Shown one piece after another: positions 1 to 13,690 of a stretch of DNA of 64,000 nt; the stretch's first letter is position 1, and each line of letters opens with the position of its first letter. This stretch comes from Hedera helix (lineage: Eukaryota > Streptophyta > Magnoliopsida > Apiales > Araliaceae): positions 41,376,523 to 41,440,522 of the forward strand of contig OX359273.1 of assembly GCA_947179155.2 (NCBI GenBank), written 5' to 3'. A model generated the notes under the pieces. It was not told the DNA's origin and did not search any database. It saw only the letters and a list, made by a program, of their open reading frames with translations. Made by a program: the position numbers and the translations under genes.

Positions 1-244
1 TATAATCAATAAATGCGTATATAAATATATAATCAAATAGCGTCTTAATAAATACAAAATTATTTAGTGATCTTGAAACAATATTACGTGATGTCTCATG
101 CTAATTAAATTTATTCATTTGAATGGTGTCCCACTACTGCACCTCTAAGCCCACTGAAATAGAAAAAAATTATTAGTCTGAAACATCACGCAGCGTTGTC
201 CCAAGACCATTGAATAATTACTGCTTAGCAAATATACTCAACTT

Positions 245-365
245 AATAGGGGTGAGCATGGTACGGTTTAAAACCCAAATCGCACACAAAACCGTTTAGG
301 TGGAGTTTGACAAATTTAAAACTGCATATGAAACCTTTTGTGATTGGTGTGATGTGATTTCGATT
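245..365. repeat. Degenerate dispersed repeat upstream of NRPB2
   Basis: The stretch begins with GGGGTGAGCATGGTACGG and contains short self-similar blocks (CGGTTTAAAACCC, AAAACCGTTTAGG, GTGATTGGTGTGATGTGATT). This style of repeated GGTTTaAAACC words is common in dispersed plant intergenic elements. The rest of 1-780 is AT-rich with no recognisable gene. Confidence 0.35.
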
Positions 366-782
366 TGAAAATTAATTGAAATAATTAAATTTTATTTAAT
401 TTAAAATAATAATTTAATATCATATAATATTAAATACCATTTTGATATTACACATAATTTTATTTATATAATATTTTATCTAAATAAAAGCAAAAGCGGA
501 ATAAATCTTCAAATCAATCCAAGAGTACTTATCACAAAACGCAAACATCATAAACTTTTAAATATCAAAACAACTGTAATAGATTTATAACAATATTAAC
601 AACAAAAAACCCAAACCCTAAACGTAAATTCAATTTTTTAATCCATCTAAAATCATAATAATATACATTGAAAATGTTAATGAGATTTTAATTAGTGCCG
701 TTTGTAGTATTTTTTGTGCGATTTTAGAGGGCAAATCAATTTCTTGCTCAATTCATCCGATTTCAAAAGTCTAAAATCCCTT

Positions 783-807
783 TATATATATATATATATA
801 TATATAT
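783..807. repeat. (TA)n microsatellite in the NRPB2 promoter/5' leader
   Basis: About 12 TA units lie roughly 155 bases before the NRPB2 start codon. It may overlap the core promoter, since it supplies TATA-like sequence, but which TA unit acts, if any, cannot be read from the sequence. Confidence 0.7.
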
Positions 808-959
808 CTCCAATAAAATCCCACACTTCTGTCAAACCCCAAGAGGTCTCTATTCTCTTTGACTCCACCGGACTAGAGGAAAGAGAGACTCAAGTCAGAC
901 TCTCCGGTTAAACAACAAAACTCCGAGCGAGATTAGTAATAATTCAGTAAAACCCGGAA

Positions 960-3900
960 ATGGATTTGGAAGAAGAGTACGATCCATCATATAACGACGA
1001 CGATGAAGAAGATATAACTCAGGAAGACGCATGGTCTGTGATCAGTGCTTACTTTGAGGATAAGGGTTTGGTTCGTCAGCAGCTTGATTCTTTTGATGAG
1101 TTCATTCAGAACACTATGCAGGAAATTGTGGATGAGTCCGCTGATATCGAGATTCGACCCGAGTCTCAGCATAATCCGGGCCAGCAATCTGATTTTGCAG
1201 AGGTTAATTTCATTATTTCTATAACCCTTTGTAGGTGATGGAAACACGGTGAAGGGAACTGAAATTTTGAATTAAGTGTCTTTTTTGGTTAATACTGTGA
1301 AGAAGAAGAATTGACCTGGATGGGGGTTTTAGTTCTGGTTTGCTTTTTAGGGTTTGTATAACCGTTAAAAGGAAAAAATAGTATTGGAAATTGACGCACG
1401 AAGATTTGATTTTGCGGAAGTTTTTGAGCTAAGCACTTGGTCACTGTCTGGGTTTTTTGAGTAATTGTGAAAAATGCAATAGGGGCACTGAAATGAATTT
1501 TTTGTTTGCTGGAAAAACTGAAGTCAAAGTGATTATTATGGTTAATTACTGAGAAGATATGGTTATGGTCAATGGTTTGATTTGGCTGAGGTTTTTAGCT
1601 TTATCACTTGGTTTGTTATTAGGGTTGTTGGATAGTTGCTAAAAAGCTTAGTAGGCTGCTAAAAATTTGATTGAACTGTCAAAATTCAATATTGTATACA
1701 AAAATTACCGGTGTTGATGGAGGTTCAACTATATTAATTAGTTATGTTTCTAAGACATCTGATTAATTGCTTTACAACCATGTAAAGATCAGAAGGATTC
1801 AGAATTAATTGTTTGGTTTCAAACTAAAAATATTAATTGTGGGTAATTCCTTGAAGATTCACTCGCGATTTTTGGACTTGTATATTTGATACATGAATAC
1901 AAGCATTTGAACACATGATAAAAGTCTTTTGCACAGTGATGTTTTAGGCTCTAGGGTCGTTGGTAGTATCTTACTTGGATACTTGGTAATACAAATAACG
2001 TGTTAGGTTAGATATTTTGATGTGAATATTATATGACTAGTCTATTAAAACGAGACAAAAACTTTACTGTCATGGAGTATCTTGGAGGTTGATCTTTATC
2101 AAAGTTTTTCCTTGTTGGAGTAGGAGGTTTTAGGTAGGTCTTGGTAAGATCAAGATTTTATTTTTCTGAGATGGAAATGTATATATTTTTTTAATAGTCC
2201 ACTTCCGAAGTGGGCACGATTGGCTTTGATTGTTGGTAAGAATTTTAAATTCTTATTATTGTGATTTTAACGCGTCTCTAATACATTGTCAATTGTCATA
2301 ATGCGGAATCATTCGTTAGCTACCATGCTGAGTAAGTTTGGAAGTAACATTATTGATTTTGGAGTTTCAAAACTCAAAAGAAAACTGATGTTCTTCAGAT
2401 ATAAGAGCCAAATAGTGTGTGAATGTGTCGTTTTTATTAATGAGCGTATGCAGAGATTAAACAATTTGAAATGCTGCTAACGGGTGTAATTTTGCTTGCA
2501 GACTATCTATAAGATTAGTTTTGGTCAGATTTTCCTGAGTAAGCCAATGATGACAGAGTCTGACGGAGAAACTGCAACTCTGTTTCCAAAGGCGGCAAGG
2601 TTGAGGAATCTAACATACTCAGCTCCCTTGTATGCTGATGTCTCAAAGAGAGTCATAAAAAAGGGACACGACGGTGAAGAAGTCACGGAAACTCAGGATT
2701 TTAATAAAGTCTTCATTGGAAAGGTACACCATCAATTTATTGAATGTTCAAGTGAAAATTGATATTATGAATTCTGATTATTGACTCCATAAACTTATTG
2801 TCTTGTGTGTCAGGTTCCTATAATGCTTCGGTCAAGCTACTGTACATTATATCAGAATTCTGAGAAGGATCTGACAGAGCTGGGTGAGTGTCCGTATGAT
2901 CAAGGTGGGTATTTCATTATCAATGGGAGTGAAAAGGTTTTAATTGCTCAGGAGAAGATGAGCACTAATCATGTCTATGTGTTTAAGAAGAGGCAACCAA
3001 ACAAGTATGCATTTGTTGGGGAAGTGCGCTCTATGGCAGAATCCCAAAACAGGCCACCCAGTACCATGTTTGTTCGGATGCTCTCCCGGACTAGTGCCAA
3101 AGGGGTAATGGGCATTAATATGGTGTTTATGTTACTAGGTTTACTTATGAAGCATATTTCTACCTTCTAAAAAAGTTTATTTTATTGATTTGTGTTTTCC
3201 ATTAATGTAATACGTGCTGCTTCTGTAATTGGTTAACTGCAGGGCTCCTCAGGCCAGTATATTCGTGCCACACTTCCATACATTAGGACTGAGATTCCTA
3301 TTATAATTGTATTTCGGGCATTAGGGTTTGTTGCTGATAAAGATATACTAGAACATATTTGCTATGATTTCAATGATACTCAAATGATGGAGTTGCTAAG
3401 ACCTTCCTTGGAAGAAGCATTTGTTATCCAAAATCAACAGGTATTAATCTGGTTATTATATCATTCATTTATGTAAATTGGTATTGTTGTAGTTATCATT
3501 GAGTCGGTATTTCTGGACCTTCTTCAAATGTCATAGGTCTTTGCTGCAAACATTATATATATGTTTGATTTTTCCGTTGGTGATTTATGGTGAACTTCTA
3601 AAGTACATGTTAAAATCATAATTATTAAACACATGAGTCACTGTAGTCCATCCTCACATTGAGGATCCCTGGTGTTACTTATAAAAACTTCTTTTAGCTT
3701 ATGTAGCTTGAAGGACTTCATCAGGATTTCAGTTATCTAAATCTCAAATTTGGGATTTATGTACTGATCATATATACTCACTCCTTTGACAAATGTAAAT
3801 TTTGCTACTCCTGTGTAATTGTCTCCTTGTTCTTTCCTTTTCATTTTTCCCGCTTGCTGGCTTTGATGTCTGTCAGGGATTGCTGCTAAATGGCTTTTTG

Positions 3901-6900
3901 TTTTCTATCTCCCATTATTGAAGGTGGCACTAGATTACATTGGGAAAAGAGGAGCCACTGTTGGTGTTACAAAGGAAAAGCGAATTAAGTATGTCAAAAA
4001 TTTAGCTTTACCTGGGCCTTAGGGCCTCTCATGTTCAGATACTAAAAGAAAATCTCCTGTTTACCTCCCTTCACAGGTATGCAAAAGAAATCCTTCAAAA
4101 GGAAATGCTTCCTCATGTTGGGGTTGGAGAATATTGCGAAACAAAGAAAGCATACTATTTTGGGTATGTTCTGACTACCCTGGGTATGTATATCTGCAAG
4201 TGGCTTCTAATGATGTTAGGAGAGAACTAATTGCTGCTCTACCAGATATATTATTCACCGGCTTCTATTATGCGCCCTTGGCCGAAGAGCGGAGGATGAT
4301 AGGGATCATTATGGCAATAAAAGGATGGATCTTGCTGGACCTTTGCTTGGCGGTCTTTTCCGAATGGTTTGTTTGCTAAAATATTATGAAGTTTATAGAA
4401 CTATTGAAAATGTATCATTTTAGGTTCAAGTTTCTAAATTGGCAGTGATAATTGTAATGCAGTTATTCAGAAAGTTGACAAGGGATGTAAGAGGTTACGT
4501 TCAGAAGGTTATTTCAATACTAAAACTTCGATATAATTTACATCTTATGCTTATAATTCGTGGGCCTTGGGTTTCTAAGTTTTCTGTACTTGTATAGTGT
4601 GTTGATAATGGCAAGGATGTCAATCTGCAATTTGCAATCAAAGCGAAAACAATTACCAGTGGCCTTAAATACTCGCTTGCTACTGGGAACTGGGGTCAGG
4701 CAAATGCAGCTGGTACAAGAGCTGGTGTTTCACAGGTTTGATTTTAGTTCTGTCAGTTTGTTTGTGTTTAGATCAATTTCAGACATTTGATTATGCAACC
4801 GGCTATTACTTTTCCTTTTCTCTTAAAAAGTTACGTCATTCTAACTTATCCAACAAAAAGAATTGTTGATCAGTTTATTTTATCTGTGTATGAGATTCTA
4901 TTTTTTCCTTCATTTAGAAAAATTAATTTTTTAATAGCCTGATCAATTTCTGAAAAATATCAATTTAGGTGTTAAATCGCCTAACTTATGCATCAACTTT
5001 ATCGCACTTGCGAAGATTGAACTCTCCCATAGGACGTGAAGGTAAATTTACTTTTCTTTGATTGGCATTTTTTCTGTGTGTATCTTTAAAAATCTAGGCT
5101 TATCATAAATTTCTTTTACCAGGGAAGCTGGCAAAACCTCGGCAGTTGCATAATTCACAATGGGGAATGATGTGTCCTGCAGAGACACCTGAAGGACAAG
5201 TAAGCATGCTCAGTAATAGAGAAAATTTGCAATTACATTATGCTGTTAAAGTTCATTTTTTCTTGAATCTAAAGGCTGTCGATTGTCATCTGGCTCTTAT
5301 GTTAGGCTTGTGGATTGGTAAAGAATCTTGCTTTGATGGTGTACGTAACAGTTGGATCAGCAGCATATCCAATTCTGGAGTTTTTGGAAGAATGGGGTAC
5401 AGAGAATTTTGAGGTGAATACCTTAATATTATGTGGATGAGAGCTTTTCTGTGCTTCATTTCCAATTTTACGTCTTTCCTCATGTAGGAAATTTCACCTG
5501 CCGTGATTACCCAAGCTACAAAAATCTTTGTTAATGGTTGCTGGGTTGGTATCCATCGTGATCCTGACATGTTGGTGAAAACACTGAGACGTCTGAGGAG
5601 ACGGGTACATATACTGATCGTTTTGTTAATTTTTTTTATTGGTAGAGTAGTGTTCTAATGATCCTTGATAAAAATTTTAATAGAACTGCCTTAACTGTAC
5701 TCAATATTCAATATTATTTTGGTTACCTTTCCTTCCCAGTTCTCTAGATCATCTTTTTTCAGTCTCTAGATATACATTGACTTGTAAAATGTCATGGTGT
5801 GAATATTATTGCTCATAACTTCTTCAACACTGTATTGTATTCAAATGAACAGGTTGATGTCAATACTGAAGTTGGAGTGGTTCGAGATATCCGCTTGAAA
5901 GAACTGAGAATTTATACTGATTATGGTCGTTGCAGTCGTCCACTGTTCATTGTGGAGAATCAAAGGCTTCTCATTAGAAAGAAGGACATTCAAACATTGC
6001 AACAAAGAGTATGTTTCATTTTCTTATGGCTCTTTAATTAGGGTCACCCTTGCATTAATATAACTTATTTCATTTTCCCAGGAAAGCCCAGAAGATGGTG
6101 GCTGGCATGTTCTTGTAGCCAAGGGATTCATAGAGTACATTGATACAGAAGAAGAAGAGACAACTATGATTTCCATGACCATCAATGTGAGCGTCCAAGA
6201 TATAGTCTCAGTTTTTGTTTTCTTTTTTAGGTGGGGAGAAAGTTCATATCGCAAATATATGTTTATAGAACACATGGTAAAATTTATTCTTGATTGATGT
6301 AGGATCTATTAAGTGCAAGGGTCAACCCAGAGGAAGCATATTCTGATACTTATACTCACTGTGAAATCCATCCATCACTAATTTTGGGTGTTTGTGCTTC
6401 GATTATACCATTTCCAGACCACAACCAGGTAAGGCCGTTGGGTCTGATACCTGTTTAGCTTCTTGTGATTATGTATTATCTTGTTTATTTTCATGTGAAT
6501 TTATTTTGTGTGAATTTTGTTCTTCTTTTATTAACTCTCTCCCTGTCTCTCTCTTCAATTAGTCTCCACGTAATACATATCAATCAGCTATGGGTAAGCA
6601 AGCGATGGGAATTTATGTCACCAATTTTCAATTTCGTATGGTACGTAATTCATTTTTTTGTGTATTTTTTATATGCTTTTCATGTGCATGTTATCTTTCA
6701 CTGTCCAAATTACTTACATGACACTTGTTTTTTCAGGATACATTAGCTTATGTTCTATACTATCCCCAGAAGCCTCTAGTTACTACCCGAGCGATGGAGC
6801 ATTTGCACTTTAGGCAGCTTCCAGCTGGCATTGTAAAACCCTTAAAAAAATTTCCTGTTGCTTATTTCTTCACTATGATTGTGGTTTTCACAACTTTGTG

Positions 6901-9091
6901 TATTCTATTTTGTATAGAATGCAATTGTTGCCATTGCCTGCTATTCTGGATATAACCAAGAAGATTCTGTCATCATGAACCAATCATCAATAGATCGTGG
7001 ATTCTTTCGATCAATATTCTTCCGGTCATACAGGTAAATATTGGGAATGATCTTTCTTGAAAATAATTTTGGGTTGTTAACTCTTTTTCTTGTCTTCTTT
7101 TTTCCTTTAAAGTTTGAGACCTCTTGTATTCTAATCCTCTTCTTGAAACAGGGATGAGGAGAAGAAGATGGGAACACTTGTTAAAGAGGATTTTGGCCGT
7201 CCAGATAGAGCTAATACTATGGTAAGTGAGTTGCTATTTATACTTTCAGGCTCTTTTCAGTTTCTTTAGGACTGTTATTTGACTCTAATTGATTACAGGG
7301 CATGCGCCATGGCTCATATGATAAATTGGATGATGATGGTCTTGCGCCTCCTGTGAGTACATGGGACTTAGTTTCACTATCATCTTCTTTCCTGCTTCAC
7401 CGGATTGAATTTTTGCAAACTGATCCTTCTTTGTTTACTAGGGAACTAGAGTTTCTGGTGAGGATGTTATCATTGGGAAGACCACTCCCATTGCTCAGGA
7501 TGATGCTCAGGGACAGGCTGCTTCAAGGTACGCACGTCGTGATCACAGCACAAGCTTACGCCACAGCGAAACTGGGATGGTGGATCAGGTTAGCTTTGAT
7601 TAAATTGTTTCCTTCAGTTCAAAGTAAAGCCGCGGTTGTCTATTTAAGAGAATTGGTGGGTTGGAAATTTTTAATTTTAGAATCATGTATGATCTATAAA
7701 TTAGAAAAAGAAACCCTCAATTGAATTTTCTTCGCTTCTTTTGATGCCAAATTTTATTTTATTTTTTCAAATTAATTCTTTTGATCTGTTCTAGTCTTAA
7801 TCATATAGTGCTTTTGTAGGTACTTCTAACTACAAATGCTGATGGGTTGAGATTTGTGAAAGTAAGGGTGAGATCTATTCGGATACCTCAAATTGGAGAC
7901 AAGTTTAGCAGTAGGCATGGTCAGAAAGGAACTGTAGGCATGACTTATACGCAAGAAGACATGCCGTGGACTGCGGAAGGGATCACTCCTGATATTATTG
8001 TGAATCCGCATGCTATTCCTTCTCGCATGACTATTGGTCAGCTTATTGAGTGCATCATGGGTAAGGTTGCAGCTCACATGGGGAAGGAAGGAGATGCGAC
8101 GCCATTTACTGATGTTACAGTAAGTTGGGCTCTCTTTATATTCTGACTTATTGATAAAGCCTTTTTTGGCTTCTTAAACAGTCAAAAAACCACTGTTTAT
8201 AATCTTTATGTTAGTTATCTGTTCTTCAATGTAGTGTCGACTCTTCGTATCCTTTCTTGGACCGAAAGCTTTAAATCCAACTATTTTTTTTAATTTTGAT
8301 GCAAGCTGGACTACATGATTTAGTTATGATGCAAGTTGAGCTACATAGTAATTTTATCTTCAATTGTGTTGATTTGTGTCATCTGTATTGCCTTTCAATC
8401 ATACCCTAGACAAGTTATATTGATTTCTTACATGATACTCTAGGTGGATAATATCAGTAAAGCTCTTCACAAATGTGGGTATCAAATGCGTGGGTTCGAA
8501 ACTATGTATAATGGTCACACAGGGCGGCGCCTTACAGCTATGATATTCCTTGGCCCTACTTACTACCAAAGATTGAAGCATATGGTTGATGACAAGATCC
8601 ATTCCCGTGGACGAGGCCCTGTGCAAATTCTCACAAGGCAGCCAGCAGAGGGACGGTCACGAGATGGTGGTCTTCGATTTGGAGAGATGGAACGAGATTG
8701 CATGATTGCGCATGGGGCTGCTCATTTTCTGAAAGAAAGACTCTTTGACCAAAGTGACGCATACAGGGTTCATGTCTGTGAGAAATGTGGATTGATAGCA
8801 ATTGCGAACCTCAAAAAGAATTCCTTTGAGTGCAGAGGATGCAAGAACAAAACTGATATTGTTCAGGTGATTTATTAAACTTTTGTCAACCCTTCAGCCT
8901 TTGTTTGATATTTGTCACTGATTATAGAGCTTACATTGCTAGCTGTTTTGTGTTGATGAATAATTTAAATGCAGGTTCACATTCCTTATGCCTGTAAGTT
9001 GCTATTCCAAGAGCTAATGTCAATGGCAATTGCACCTAGAATGCTTACTCAAGATGTAAAAATGGCCAAAAACCAAAAGAAAGGAGCCTGA
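960..9091 (+). CDS. NRPB2: DNA-directed RNA polymerase II second-largest subunit (RPB2)
   Basis: Nuclear Pol II subunit that forms half of the active-centre cleft with RPB1. Twenty-five exons with consistent phases: 960-1202, 2502-2723, 2814-3104, 3243-3440, 3924-3988, 4077-4163, 4246-4366, 4463-4507, 4598-4735, 4969-5041, 5123-5199, 5306-5413, 5488-5604, 5853-6008, 6082-6186, 6303-6428, 6563-6640, 6737-6832, 6918-7033, 7152-7221, 7299-7352, 7442-7588, 7820-8119, 8444-8866, 8975-9091. They sum to 3,573 nt (1,190 aa), close to Arabidopsis NRPB2 (about 1,188 aa). Visible signatures are the acidic N terminus, the GYNQEDSVIMNQSSIDRG segment whose E-D pair lies at the active site, SSRHGQKG, GEMERDC, and the C-terminal zinc ribbon CEKC...CRGC. 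The first intron is about 1.3 kb. The C terminus after the APRMLT block (QDVKMAKNQKKGA) is the least conserved part. I see no defects. NRPD2/NRPE2, the Pol IV/V paralogue, is excluded by near-identity to Pol II RPB2 throughout. Confidence 0.97.
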
Positions 9092-10006
9092 AATGCTCGT
9101 CACCAAAATGCTAAACCCTACTAACTGCAAAAGATATAATCTTGGGGTAGTGCTTGGTTCTGAGTCCCTTTAGAAGAAGTTGGATCTATGTTCTATTATC
9201 CCAGAAGAGTGTTGTATGATTGGCTATAGATGTTGGTGCTATTGTTTTCAAGTCATGAAGTTCAAAGGGTAAGAAGCATGAGATGAGATGTGCACAATCA
9301 CTGAGGCATTTCCCGGGAGAATGGCAGTAGCAGATTACTTACAGAGATTTAGCATGCTGTACGCCCCACAGTTGCGGGATTGCGATCGAGAGATTTAGCT
9401 AATTTTGAATTTGAGATGGCACCTTAATTGTATTCTGTCTGGATAATTACCGTTTGAGTTTCTAATGATAAGGTTTAATGTTTCTGCCATCCCTTTGTGA
9501 TTGGAAACTTCTTTTACACCACGTACTAATTTTGGGTAATCTCATTCAGGATCAACAAAGTCCAGCAAAATCTTAGCGAATGGCATATGCAGGATTGTTG
9601 GAGTTGTGATGCAAAGTGAGTGTAACAGTGGTTATTATATTCACAGTAATTTCAAAAAACCACCAGCAATAACTCCACGAGTAGTTTCCTAAAAAAAACT
9701 TGCGAAAAACAAGCGGATAATGCAATGCAAGACAAAGTCGCAGTAGATTTATGGTATAAAAAAGTAGCCAAAATTTAATGTAATAAGGTAGTAGTACTAG
9801 CAACGACGGAAATTGTCCAGGATATTTTGTGAAATCAGCCTACCAACTTCGTTCACTGGGATGAAATATTGTAGAAAATCTTAATGGCAATACAACAAGC
9901 CAGAGAAACCAAAATTCATGGTTTTGAATTACAAAGAACCAGAAAATGGTCATTTAGAAGTTGCAATTACTTTTGAATACTTGCAAACCCACTAGTATGT
10001 CCGCAG
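9092..10006. other. NRPB2 3' UTR and ancestral tail of the ASY3-like gene
   Basis: The first 350 bases or so should be NRPB2 3' UTR. Around 9967-10006, on the minus strand, lies the continuation of the ASY3-like reading frame (see 10517-11370), ending in a TAA at 9967-9969. I see no other coding signal between these. Confidence 0.5.
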
Positions 10007-10522
10007 CAGGGCCGGCCCTATAGCATAAAGAAAAAAGCATGGGCTTTAGATCCTATTTAAAAAGAAAGTCCCAAATTTTTAAATATCATAAATAACCCAT
10101 GTTAAAAAAGTTTTAAAAAAATATAAGTTCAATCAATCAATCAGAGCACATAATCTAATCCAAATATTAAATATCTAAAAAAAATTAACACTAAAAAAAA
10201 CCTCATTTAAATAAAAAAATATTAATACTGTCTTCGTCCCAAGATAAAAGTAATCCATTGATTTTTATAGTCAAAATGATAATCTTTAAAATTAATAATT
10301 AAACATATATATTTAGATTTTCAAAAAAATAAATATTAAGATTAATACTAAATTGTATGTAATTTATAGACTTTTTACATATAGATTAAATAATAATAAG
10401 ATATATTGATTTAAAAAGTGATCAATTTGACCATAAAAATCATTGAAGGACGTACCAAATATAAAAAATATTATTTAGAAGTATCTCTTTAGGCTCTAAA
10501 TTGTCTTGAACCACCCTTATGT
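10007..10522. mobile_element. hAT-like non-autonomous element inserted in the last ASY3-like exon
   Basis: The left end reads CAGGGCCGGCCCTA, a start seen in many plant hAT-type elements. The right end, read from the other strand, is TAAGGGTGGTTCAAGACA, only loosely matching. GCAGCAG occurs on both sides (10003-10009 and 10523-10529), inside longer imperfect matches (TATGTCCGCAGCAG and TATGTGCAGCAG), as expected of a decayed target-site duplication. No transposase is present. Bases 10228-10454 inside it resemble a second, nested MITE. The exact ends are uncertain by a few bases. Confidence 0.5.
10228..10454 (+). mobile_element. Stowaway-like MITE, family 1 copy A
   Basis: It begins TACTGTCTTCGTCCCAAG, like the CTCCCTCCGTCCC ends of Stowaway/Tc1-mariner MITEs. 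The segment ATTGATTTTTATAGTCAAAA near the start recurs inverted near the end as TTTGACCATAAAAATCATTG. The core, with AATTAATAATTAAACATATA and CTAAATTGTATGTAATTTAT, recurs at 13690-13915 (inverted) and 54885-55128. The right TIR looks shortened. Confidence 0.6.
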
Positions 10523-11370
10523 GCAGCAGCGGCTCTGTGTTTCTGTTTTCCAGTCATCAACTGGGAAGTCTTCATCTGATGCAGGTTCCAGAAACGAGCC
10601 TAGAGTTTTTCTCAATATACTAGGTGTTTTGTCGTCCTGCAGAACATAGAATACGGTTTACTATACAATTATGTGTTACGGAGGGAGGGAAACGCAGTAA
10701 CATAAGAAAGGTCACCTGCTTCTTCTTTTTAAGCGACTCCTCTAGTTCAGCAATCTTATTAGCACACACTTTCTCATGTTCCGAGATCATACTCTTTTCC
10801 TTCTTCCCTGAAATCCGTATGTTAGAATTCCAGCCATTAATTTTCGGCAAGATGAACGAAGCAAGCAAAATCTAGTTTCTCACTCTGTTGGTCATATCGT
10901 ATGAATAGCCTTTCCTTCTCTTCTTCATACTTGGACATGGCATCTGCCAGACACCAACAATAGTCGGCGATAAACACAACTTGGAGAAAGTTGCTCGGAA
11001 TAAAGGTTTCTGTCGGTATCTGGGTTCTAAATTTGAGATCGATGCCATTAATTTATATTCTTACTGATCATATTAGCTTTGAAATGCTTAGCAATCAGGG
11101 TGCTACCAGAGTATCCGGTGTTCTAGGATCGAACAAAGCATATGAAAAATAGCACAACTGTTTCAATGGCATGATAATCCCGCACAACGTTAGTATTTGC
11201 CCATTTAAAGATATTTGTATATCGCTGCTAGTTGAATGATGTATCTCATTAAAATCCCAAGCTAACCACAAAGTACCTTTTAGGACCTGGAGATGTGTAG
11301 CTTTCTCCTTGCAGAACTTATCATAGAGAGCTTGGAACTTGGCAGTCTCACTCTTCAGTAAGTTCTCACA
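10517..11370 (-). pseudogene. 3' terminal exons of an ASY3-like meiotic axis gene (5' part absent)
   Basis: Four exons with matching phases and clean splice sites read on the minus strand: 11277-11370, 10884-10943, 10716-10807 and 10517-10636. They encode a charged coiled-coil (CENLLKSETAKFQALYDKF..., KYEEEKERLF, KKEKSMISEHEKVCANKIAE) followed by KTPSILRKTLGSFLEP and a short tail. This resembles the C terminus of plant ASYNAPTIC 3, a coiled-coil protein of the meiotic chromosome axis; I recognise it by pattern only. A possible preceding exon ends at 11462 (GAGGCACAG then GTATGT), but an in-frame stop lies 24 bases before it. No N-terminal exons are seen up to 15.6 kb, so this is probably a truncated copy. 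The present stop (10517-10519) is supplied by the element at 10007-10522. Confidence 0.5.
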
Positions 11371-11462
11371 CTGCATAGGAAGATATAGACATTTTAAACT
11401 GAAATATCAAGTGGAAAAAAAATATCAACACCATTATTGTGACGCCTCCAAATTCACATACC

Positions 11463-12950
11463 TGTGCCTCGAATCTGGTCTGGTTTCACGATTCAACTCA
11501 TATAACCTGCTAATAACAACTAAATGCGAAATAACATAAATATTTACATTGATATAACATAAATATTTGTGTCCCAAGTTTCGTAACCGTTATTGATACA
11601 TGACACACTTAAATAATAAATACTAACACAAGTCTTAATACAACGTCAAATAACAATATATGATATCACAAATAAATCTACTCAGCAATCTTGCCCTTAC
11701 TCTTATCTTTTCCCGAGCCGGCGCCTTACTCAGACTTAACTATAATATTTTAAGAAAAGTAAGAATGAGCAACAAGTTTGTTTAACAAGTATAATATAAT
11801 AAAAGTAAACGTTTATGTGTAATGTTTCATAATCTCAAGTGATATAACAATAATTAATAGTTCAAGAATTAGGTAATTGAATTATGAACAAAATAAGTGT
11901 CAATAGTTCAAAGTCTGATCATTTCTATTACTTAAGAGTCGCTATGGACCGAAAGATTTTTATATGAAATCAACGATTTCGATATTTTCAAATTAATGAA
12001 TATGTTGTACTGAGTGGTCGCTATAGACCGTGAACACCTGCTTGAATTAACAGTATTTCAATGAAAATCTACAATACAAATAAGTACAGTAAGTGATCAA
12101 CCAAAAGTACCCTATATTATGCATAATACTCAGACATGAAGTTCGCGCGCATGTCGATCTCTTCGTCTCAGCGTATCATAAGAGTTTTACACTCCCTCTC
12201 AACTCAAGCTATTCAAGACATTAATGTTATAGAGTTCTAGGTAATCATATCACTATACAATTAATATTAAAATAAGTATTATATATGTTAATTATATAGA
12301 TGCATGTATTTATGGTATGAATTTATTATATGATATTAAATTACCTATATTCTATCTTTTATATATTAGATTTAAATTATTACTTAATTAAATAATGCAT
12401 GAGGTGATTCATAATTTAATTTTTTGAGTTAATTTTATTAGTCACGAGTTAATTGTAATAGAATACGTTAAACGAAATTATTAAATATTTATAAAAAAAA
12501 ATTATACAAACTAACTCGTGTTTCGTACAAATTATCAAACTTCTAATATATAATATCCCTTTTTTTTTATAAATATTGTCCCATTTATTTATACGGTGAC
12601 GAGAAACTCCGCCAAAGTGTTAGCTATGTATAAAGTGTCACATTTTTTTTTATATAATGCTCATGATTAGATTCCTTTAGATGCCATTATGTTTATTTAA
12701 AGATAGTTAATTGACTTAATTAGACGAGCAAAAATAATTACACTTATTGGTCCATCAATCCTTTCATTAGTTTATGATTTTTGTTTGTTATGGATTATTT
12801 TATTATTATTATTTTTAATTAAAAACTGGCAGTTGACCGCCGGTGATTAAGGACTTTTATCTTTTGAAAGTTGAGGGTGGAAGGAATATGGCTGCAGAAA
12901 GATGATCATAATGAATCACATATTTAGTTAAAGAATAAATCTGAGTTAGT
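11463..12950. other. AT-rich intergenic DNA with degraded repeat remnants
   Basis: No gene is visible. On the minus strand near 11687-11732 a short frame ends GSGKDKSKGKIAE then stop, and GTCGCTATGGACCG recurs as GTCGCTATAGACCG (11937-12024). These look like remnants of an old dispersed element that I cannot classify. Confidence 0.35.
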
Positions 12951-12954
12951 GTGA

Positions 12955-13690
12955 TGCACAAATGGCCTGCGGTCTGGCTTTGATCCGGCCTGATCAAAAT
13001 TTGACCTGGTCAAGGTCTGGCCTGAAGGTCACGAACAGGCCACAGTTTTTTGGCTCAGATCCGTCTTGGCCTGAGGCCTGGCCTTGGGTCTGACCTGGCC
13101 TGGTTCACCAAAAGCTTGGTCCGGTTTGCAGATTTTCTTTATTCGCTATTTCAATTCTCCCACTGCAGACGAAAACTTCATCTTTGTAACAACTCATTCA
13201 ATAAATAAAATAAAATTGACGTATTTTAATACGTTCATTCATGCATGTTTGTTTATATACAAATAAAGAAATTCATGAAAACACATTGACTAGTGTAATA
13301 TATAAGAATTTTCCTTACCTAGCTATCAACCTACACTTCTTATAGATCTTTCATTGCATATTTATTTTAATAGATACTTAGCGTAACAACTAGAAAGTCA
13401 TTTGCAAAATAATAATAAAAAAGATAATTTTCATTATTGTAATTTGAAAGCTGTAACTTGTAATACATTACTTTTAATTAATACATCAATTAAGTTTAAA
13501 ATTTTAATTGGTATTTTAATAATATTTAAAATTACTAAAAAAATTGTTTGAATAGATCAAATCGGACTGGCCTGGCCTGACCCAAAGCCTGGCTTGGCCT
13601 GCAGGCCAAAAGTCAAAGGTCCGGTCTGGTCAACAATCAAGGCTTAGGCCGGGCCAGGCCAGGTCGGCCTGTTGTGCATGCCTAGTCTGA
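12955..13690. mobile_element. Foldback element with GGCCTG-rich arms, copy 1
   Basis: Two GC-rich arms (12955-13115 and 13557-13690), packed with GGCCTG/TCTGGCC words, flank an AT-rich core. The ends are inverted: GATGCACAAATGGCCTGC on the left, and GGCATGCACAACAGGCCG reading inward from the right. No coding capacity was seen. A second copy of the same type lies at 63130-63375. Confidence 0.55.

Noticed and set aside
714..911. Short frame upstream of NRPB2
   Set aside because: It starts at a non-ATG codon and runs through the TA microsatellite; it is promoter and leader DNA.
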